In this document: piece by piece, positions 57,911-64,000 of the stretch
Position numbering within the stretch: the stretch's first letter is position 1
How the letters are laid out: each line of letters starts with the position of its first letter
Assembly (NCBI GenBank): GCA_023630585.1
Contig: CM042535.1
Coordinates: forward strand, 37,169,301 to 37,233,300
DNA length: 64,000 bases
Reading direction: 5' to 3'
Origin: Cranoglanis bouderius
Taxonomy: Eukaryota > Chordata > Actinopteri > Siluriformes > Cranoglanididae
Notes under the pieces: model-generated
The model's database searches: none
Told to the model about the DNA's origin: nothing
The model's input: only the letters and a program-made list of their open reading frames with translations
Program-made: the position numbers and the translations under genes

Positions 57911-60230
57911 GAGAGAATGTGAGCTTTCTGTCTCCTAGTTATACAACCAGTATAACTGTTGCACATTATAGGTTGAGCTTTCAATCCATGTGTTGATTGA
58001 GGCCCTTTGTGACCCCTTGACCTTTACTTAACGATCTCCTCCGACATGGTCCGGCGTAGGTGGCGGGCAACAGAAGAAGAAGAGAGAGAAAGATCTTTTC
58101 TCTCAGTGCTCCTCGTTTTTTCGCCCTGACAGGAGAGAACGCTAATCGCTTTATGGATTTGACTGAAATCTATAAGGCTTTTGATGATTCGTTTGCAAGA
58201 TTTTGTTTTGCTCATTAAAAATGAACACAGTCCGATGAAATCCGATTTCGCAAACCGGATTTCACGCTTTTTCACGTCCTCGAGTCCGAGTGTGTTCTTA
58301 TCGACTAACGGCAGAAGGGACAATAATGATTCATTCACAGAAGAAGGCACCGATTGACTCAATACCAGGTGTTTTGTAGTGTGTACAGATTAGGAGTGTA
58401 ACGCGACCTGTATCCGAAGTGGGCGTGGCCTAAACCGGAAGATGGTTTGATTGTTTGTTTGTTTGTTTGTTTTTTCAAAGGTAGAAATGTCAGCTGGCTC
58501 TGAAAGTTCCTCAACCTCAGCTACATCATCAGTTTTTATTATTGTTGCTGGGACTTGATATTTTCTAACGAATTTAGTTAGTTCTATGGGCGTAACGATG
58601 CATCAGTATAAAAGGCATAGAGTCCTTCTCTACGGCATAATCATTTGCGAATTTTAACCCTAAGCCACGTCTTCAGGTCACATATCGTCAAGTCATATCG
58701 TATCGTATCATGTGCAAGCCTGAGGTTTGCACCCCCGGTTGGCTTTATTTCCCAAAATACTATAAACAGTGAGTAAAAGAACGCTGTAAATGCATCACAC
58801 AGCGCCGCACGTTCAAGCGAACGCTCGTGTTAACGAATGTGGTCTTTGTTTGTCCCGCAACTTCATATCTGCCCACTCGTTCATGAAACCTCCCACTCGT
58901 GCGACTTTTTTGTTGCGTCCCACACAATTTCAGCCCCCAGGGACATGTCTAGTCTCAACCAGCTTACTAAAAAAAAGAAAAAAAACATATAGTGTTCATC
59001 TTGAGTTTAGGCAGAATGATGAGCATCAGGTCTGTACTGTAGGTGGAAACGCCTTGATGATGAGAGAGGTCAGGATTTCAGAGGTCAGAGGTCATATATC
59101 TCTTTTTTTCCCCACTCGTTCTCAATCTCCTCTAAATGAACTTGATTCGATTCAGTTTGACTCTGTGGACTGGAAAAGCTCTTCTTATATCCCATGTACT
59201 GTATGCGCTGTGAAATTCGATTAGTATGCCTGTCTGTTGGACATTTTTATTAAAGATCATTCATAGCACGTGGAAAACAGACGTCAGAGCTTTCGGCTCG
59301 CTTCCCGTCTGCCGCCGATATACTCCGATATACTTTTGCCCACCATGTCATGTAACATTCATTTGTTATTCATTCCTGACGCATTAGCCAAAAGCATTTC
59401 CTTTGGCTCTCACTAATCGGGTTTAACATATGGTCTGAGTCTAATTAGTAGACGCAGCATTCTGATGGATATTTCACAGGAATCTCGCCAACGAAGCTGG
59501 CAGAGAGTCATCAAGACATCAGTAGCGGCGGACAGAGACGCCGCGTCCCATTTAGAAAGGCAGTAATAAGCGTATGGGACTCCGGAGAGGCGACATTCAC
59601 ATTACTGTGGTGAGGGACAATCCACAGCAGCAGAAGATGAGTCTCGAGTGTGCTAACCAGATATCTAGAGAGCCACAACCTTACTCTTACTTTCTTGGGG
59701 TGAACTGCTGTGTAAAATGGATGAATAGAAAGAAAATATGGACTTTGCTGGGAGAAAACCGTGGGCCCGCCTTCATTTCACCGCAGAATGTCATTCTGTT
59801 TGATTGGCAGGTTCGTGACAGCGATCGTGTCTTGGGGAGACGCCATGTGAGGGAGGAAGCACGAGTCAAAGAAAGTGCTGGTTTGAAGATCAAAGCTTGT
59901 CTTGTCCCAGTACAACCTTCTATTAGCACCAAATATGGAATATCGCGTGTTATTTTAAATCCCTACCCCGTGTGGCTGTGATTTGCAAACAGCTAACGTC
60001 CTTCCACAAGGACAGCCATGTTCCATCCGCAGAAACGTTCTGGGCGTCAAATCTGTTGAAAACACCACAGGAGATGATCCTAGATTAGCTCTTACCTTGT
60101 GATATGGATATGAGGCTCTGGTATCAACTGGCTCTTGTGCATTAATTGGTAGAGATTCAGAGCGAAGGTGATCTTACATAGATGTATAGGAAAGAAGGCG
60201 TCGACCGCAAGGCGCAAAACTCCGAACAGT
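57910..60230. other. Spacer with several unassigned frames
   Basis: Frames at 58362-58024 (minus, 112 codons), 58790-59224 (plus, 144) and 59574-59981 (plus, 135) have no recognised domain and no clear splice partners. I do not call any of them a gene. Confidence 0.35.
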
Positions 60231-60234
60231 GCTT

Positions 60235-60325
60235 TACCTTTGACTGTTACAAAGCGCTGACACTGGAGACTCCTTTCCATAAACGATAAATAAACATCTC
60301 CTTACAGAAAACGATATAAACCATA
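60235..60325. repeat. Dispersed repeat, copy 3
   Basis: GTTACAAAGCGCTGACACTG, GAGACTCCTTTCCATAAACG and ATAAATAAACATCTCCTTAC are the clearest statement of this family in the window. Confidence 0.6.
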
Positions 60326-60367
60326 TCAAAAACTTTACAGTTTAAAGACGTATTCTTGAATTTAAAA

Positions 60368-60370
<3 letters not shown>

Positions 60371-60405
<35 letters not shown>
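60371..60405. repeat. (TA)n microsatellite
   Basis: About 17 TA units. Confidence 0.95.
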
Positions 60406-60409
60406 TTGA

Positions 60410-63400
60410 ATAGCTCTTCTGATTTTTGGTGTGTACAAGCAGAAAAGAGTTGCTCAAAGCAACGTCAAGAGCAGTACCAGGTTCTGGGGAAAACGCTCGT
60501 GTTGAGTATCGATGCATGAACCCAATATGTCACTGGCAATTAAGGCGCCACAAAGGAAATGGGCATTATTTTGACTCGGCGCTCACAAACGATGCAGGCT
60601 CACTTCGAAACAGTGGCACGTGAAGGTCTGAAAGGACTAAGGAAATCCACCAAACACATGCACTAGTGCGCACGTGCACATATTTTTCCACAGAACCGTA
60701 ACCTCTAAGCCTTCAAGACTTGCCTGAGATTTGTCCGTCATGTACAAGTGCTCCAGTGCTGTAGGCGTTGTCCTTGGGGATGGGGGGGGGGGACGGGGGG
60801 GGGGGGGGGTCTTGGCTGAAAAAAAAAACCCACATGGCACAGAAGACCTGGAGTTTGGAGATGTTTGAGGTTCTTGGTGACTGACAGGAAGTAGAACATT
60901 ATATAGTATTCTAACAAAAGGACAGATATATCCACAGTTAGCCGAAGGGCGTACATGATTGCAATCCAAACAGGCAGGGAAAGGTCGAAACCAGGAAATT
61001 ACACAAGTAGAACAAACATGAAACTGCGCTAGAAAAAGTTAGAGATAGACACATACAAGAGTTCATCGGCAGTAATGCCACGAAATGAAAATAATAACAA
61101 GAAACAGGTGCGAAAGATGATAAGCATGTACGGTTTAAGGTGGAGCTGGAGCGGCAGGACAAAAAAAACAAACAGGACGAGCTGTGGAAAGTAAAACAGG
61201 AGGCCTCAGAAATGTGTTTTTATCACCGTTTAATTCTTCACAGAGACCCTCCAAAGAATATCTGTTTGACACTCAATAAAAGGATCAAAGTTTGCTCTGA
61301 AGTGGCGCAACGCGAAACGATGCCACAGCCATCCGTGGCCGGGAGCCAAGAGAGCAAAACTGGCCGTGTTCTCTGTTTGGGAGGGGCATACTCTCTCTGC
61401 CCTGTCAATCACAGAGACACTAGCCGATCGTAGGCATCTGTGAGCGGAAGGCATCTTGTTCTGTATGCGGAGGAGGGCAGATAGCGGGAAAAATGGAACC
61501 GGCAAGACCAAATTGGCGAGAAAATGGGGAAAATCAAAGGGTTACAACGTGACGTAGTTTAAATCCACTGCCAAGTCGTGAGGGAAAAACACTCGTGAGT
61601 CAACTGACGAGGAAAATCGACGAATGAGTGGTAAAAACCTATCCTAAATTATATAAACTTACCCTCTGAAACTTTTTCCCCATTAGATATTAAACTGATT
61701 CTGAAGTTTATTCATTTTCTGGAACTTTCCTTGAATGATTTCTTTGCAGACTGATGAGACGAGGTGTTATCGTAGTGGGCGGAGAGGTCATGCATTAGCG
61801 CTGCCGGCTGCCGGGAGCTCGTTTCCGTTAAGGTGATTAGAGGGGAAAAACATTTACACTGAAAAAAATAATAATAATAATTTTATCGGTGTCTCTGGGG
61901 CATTACAGCCCTTATTACACTCCTGATTGATTATATAGAGTTCACGATGCGTCGCTCAGACTTCCCGCTCTTTTCGTTTGTCACGTTTACGCCGGAGTAC
62001 AGCGCGGCCTACAAACATGGCCGCCGCGGACTACGACACACCACCGTCACAGACACTCCGTATTGTGTATACGCTCTGCATTGATTTTCACCAGTCGTTA
62101 CCAAGCCTTTTGATTATCGATCGCTATCCTGGTTCTGATCTTGGTTCTGGTATCCTCGACTATGCTCTTTGTTTACGCCGTTTGTTGATCACCTGATCAG
62201 AAGTTTGATGTTGAGCTGAAATTGTTCCTCATAGAAAACAACAACAACAACAACAACAACAACAAAAAAAAGGTTCCATCTGGCACCATACATGGTTCTT
62301 TGGTTTGTCCTGTGTCTGGGGGACCTGTGAAAGGTTCCCTAGTAGGTAGAATTCAGTTTCCTGAAAAACAGGAAGTAGAACCATTTTACAAAAGTACATT
62401 ATTAACTCTCAATGATCAGATGCAAGTTACATTCACATCTATTCTGACTGCTGCGTAATGAAACCATTTCAAGTATCCTGTCAAATTCTTATGTCGCTCC
62501 ATGGGAAATCTCTCTCCCTCTCTCTCTATTTTTTTTTTTTTTTTTTTAAGAACAGTTCACACGACAGGAAGTTCTGGATTTTTGTGCTAGTAAAACAAAC
62601 CTCCCGTTTCTGTAACGTTCATGCACGATGACAGCGCCTCCAGGCCTGACTCTATCTTTGGAAAGCTTGATGGATAATTTCAGCTTCCACCGTTAATATT
62701 TCGGGGGGGCGGTGGGGTGGGCTCTGTGGGCTGGCTTTCGCTTGGGCACGGTTGCAGAAATAGTAACGTGGGTTGAATAATAAAAGAGAAAACGTTTTAA
62801 AAGCACGCACGGCACGTTCAGGCCCGGGTTAAAAGCAGCTGAGCGACAGTTTTGTTTTGTTTTTTTTTAAAAGGAGGCGCTTTTGAGGTCAGTGTTTTAT
62901 GAAGGTTTACAGATATACACTGGATCGTAAACTGGATTACAGTGTACCTGTATGTTTCAGTGGAGGAGGTGTGGCCTCTTTGACTCAGTCCTGGTGAAGG
63001 AGGCGTGGCCACTCACTTCTTCTACCTAATTCATGTTTTTTTTCAATTAGAATCTGTTTGAATAATACTAGATTACATTATATGATATATTCGCCTTTTT
63101 TTTCGGTCTCTATGAAGCTCAGAAATGTGTTAGTGTGTAATATTCACAGAACCTCTTCCATGAGGAAATTCGGTAATTGTGTGGCAAGTGGAAAGAAATC
63201 CAAGCACGGAAAGATGGGAATCTAGTTAATCATTAACTATGATTTATTAATGATTTATTAACTATTGTTATTAATCAAATCTTACGTTTATTATTTAAAA
63301 GCACACGTAAATATTTTGCCTATTTATTAGAGCCATGGTGGATTTTATTCCAGAACGTTCCACTGCTCGAACACCAAAGCTTCCATTCAGCTTGAGGACT

Positions 63401-63770
63401 GACGCCATCGAGCGTTTCTTCATTACACTGGGAATTGGTTGCAGCTAACAGCTCTGACTGACGGTCTCACTATTGCATTGTGGGTCGTGTAGGACTCCAG
63501 CTATTATTAGTTCGCAAAGTTCGAGGGGGAAAAAATTATAAGCATGGTTTCATCTTTATCCTGTCATATAGTACAACCTCTCGTTAAACGTGTATAGAGA
63601 CTGGCTGTATAGACAGCGCTTGGAAGTGAGAAGATCGTTGGTTTGTACGGTGAGTGTACGTAAATCAGACAAGCAACTTTCACGCCGGACAGGCCACGCC
63701 CACAAGCAGCCGCTACACCTCAACAAGAGATAAACTACACAGACTCATTTAAGGTCCTCACATGGATAGT
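60410..63770. other. Spacer, no gene seen
   Basis: It holds a G-rich tract at 60781-60809, (AAC)n at 62238-62264 and short T-rich runs. No exon with convincing splice sites was found. Confidence 0.4.
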
Positions 63771-63772
63771 AC

Positions 63773-63779
<7 letters not shown>

Positions 63780-63841
<62 letters not shown>

Positions 63842-63877
63842 AAGAAAGGATGTATATGAATCAGAGAGACAGTGTGA

Positions 63878-63939
<62 letters not shown>

Positions 63940-63964
63940 GATGTGAATGAAAATGCACGTGAGA

Positions 63965-64000
<36 letters not shown>
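63780..64000. repeat. Three (GT)n microsatellites
   Basis: GT runs at 63780-63838, 63881-63937 and 63966 to the window end. The last is cut by the window edge. Confidence 0.96.

Noticed and set aside
58024..58362. 112-codon minus-strand frame starting MSQSVPSSVNES
   Set aside because: The composition is protein-like, but no domain, splice site or homologue could be recognised.
59574..59981. 135-codon plus-strand frame
   Set aside because: No recognisable motif, and frames of this length are expected by chance in 64 kb of this composition.
1..64000. CRISPR arrays, prophage or bacterial operons
   Set aside because: The tandem repeats lack unique spacers of CRISPR type, and the window is clearly vertebrate, with introns and fish transposons.
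1..64000. tRNA or rRNA genes
   Set aside because: Only tRNA-derived SINEs with A-box and B-box remnants were seen; no intact cloverleaf was recognised.

Overview
The window is vertebrate nuclear DNA, most likely from a ray-finned (teleost) fish. It has spliced genes with GT-AG introns, a vertebrate melatonin receptor, several Tc1-like elements and tRNA-derived SINEs of fish type, and very many (CA)n, (TA)n and (GA)n microsatellites. There are no bacterial features. The repeat families would fit an otophysan such as a catfish, but that is an impression only.

The recognisable coding content is small. (1) At the left edge there is one exon of an unidentified minus-strand gene (588-709), with a possible 5' non-coding exon near 2446-2640. 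(2) At 5.3-10.0 kb lies a complete plus-strand gene with 13 coding exons and 578 codons. Its N-terminal half resembles the C-terminal part of the Sec16 central conserved domain (ER exit sites), and its C-terminal half is a PIM-family Ser/Thr kinase. All splice sites and phases join without a break. This domain combination is the most interesting item in the window. A second, broken PIM-like fragment lies 3 kb downstream on the other strand, so the locus has a history of kinase duplication. (3) From 16.98 to 39.43 kb lies a melatonin receptor 1A-type gene (mtnr1a): two coding exons separated by a 21.4 kb intron, on the plus strand.

The space between the two genes (10-16.5 kb) is a transposon graveyard: a 92-bp palindrome, a degraded Tc1 element, the PIM fragment abutting a second Tc1 half, and a decayed piggyBac-like element with TTAA ends. 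The mtnr1a intron is filled with tandem arrays: a degenerate long-period repeat interrupted by a SINE, a 1.6-kb 21-bp minisatellite, a 1.4-kb pyrimidine-rich array with a 55-bp unit, purine tracts, a SINE with a GGAT-type tail, a region of repeated TTCCAGAA-type motifs, and a ~180-bp triplication.

Right of mtnr1a (40.3-64 kb) I find no convincing host gene. It holds a truncated Tc1 copy, a nearly intact Tc1-like element with 201-bp inverted repeats and an open transposase frame, a LINE reverse-transcriptase relic, another SINE, copies of dispersed repeats, and microsatellites. The two main genes show no evident functional link. All identifications rest on reading translations and motifs by eye, without database searches.
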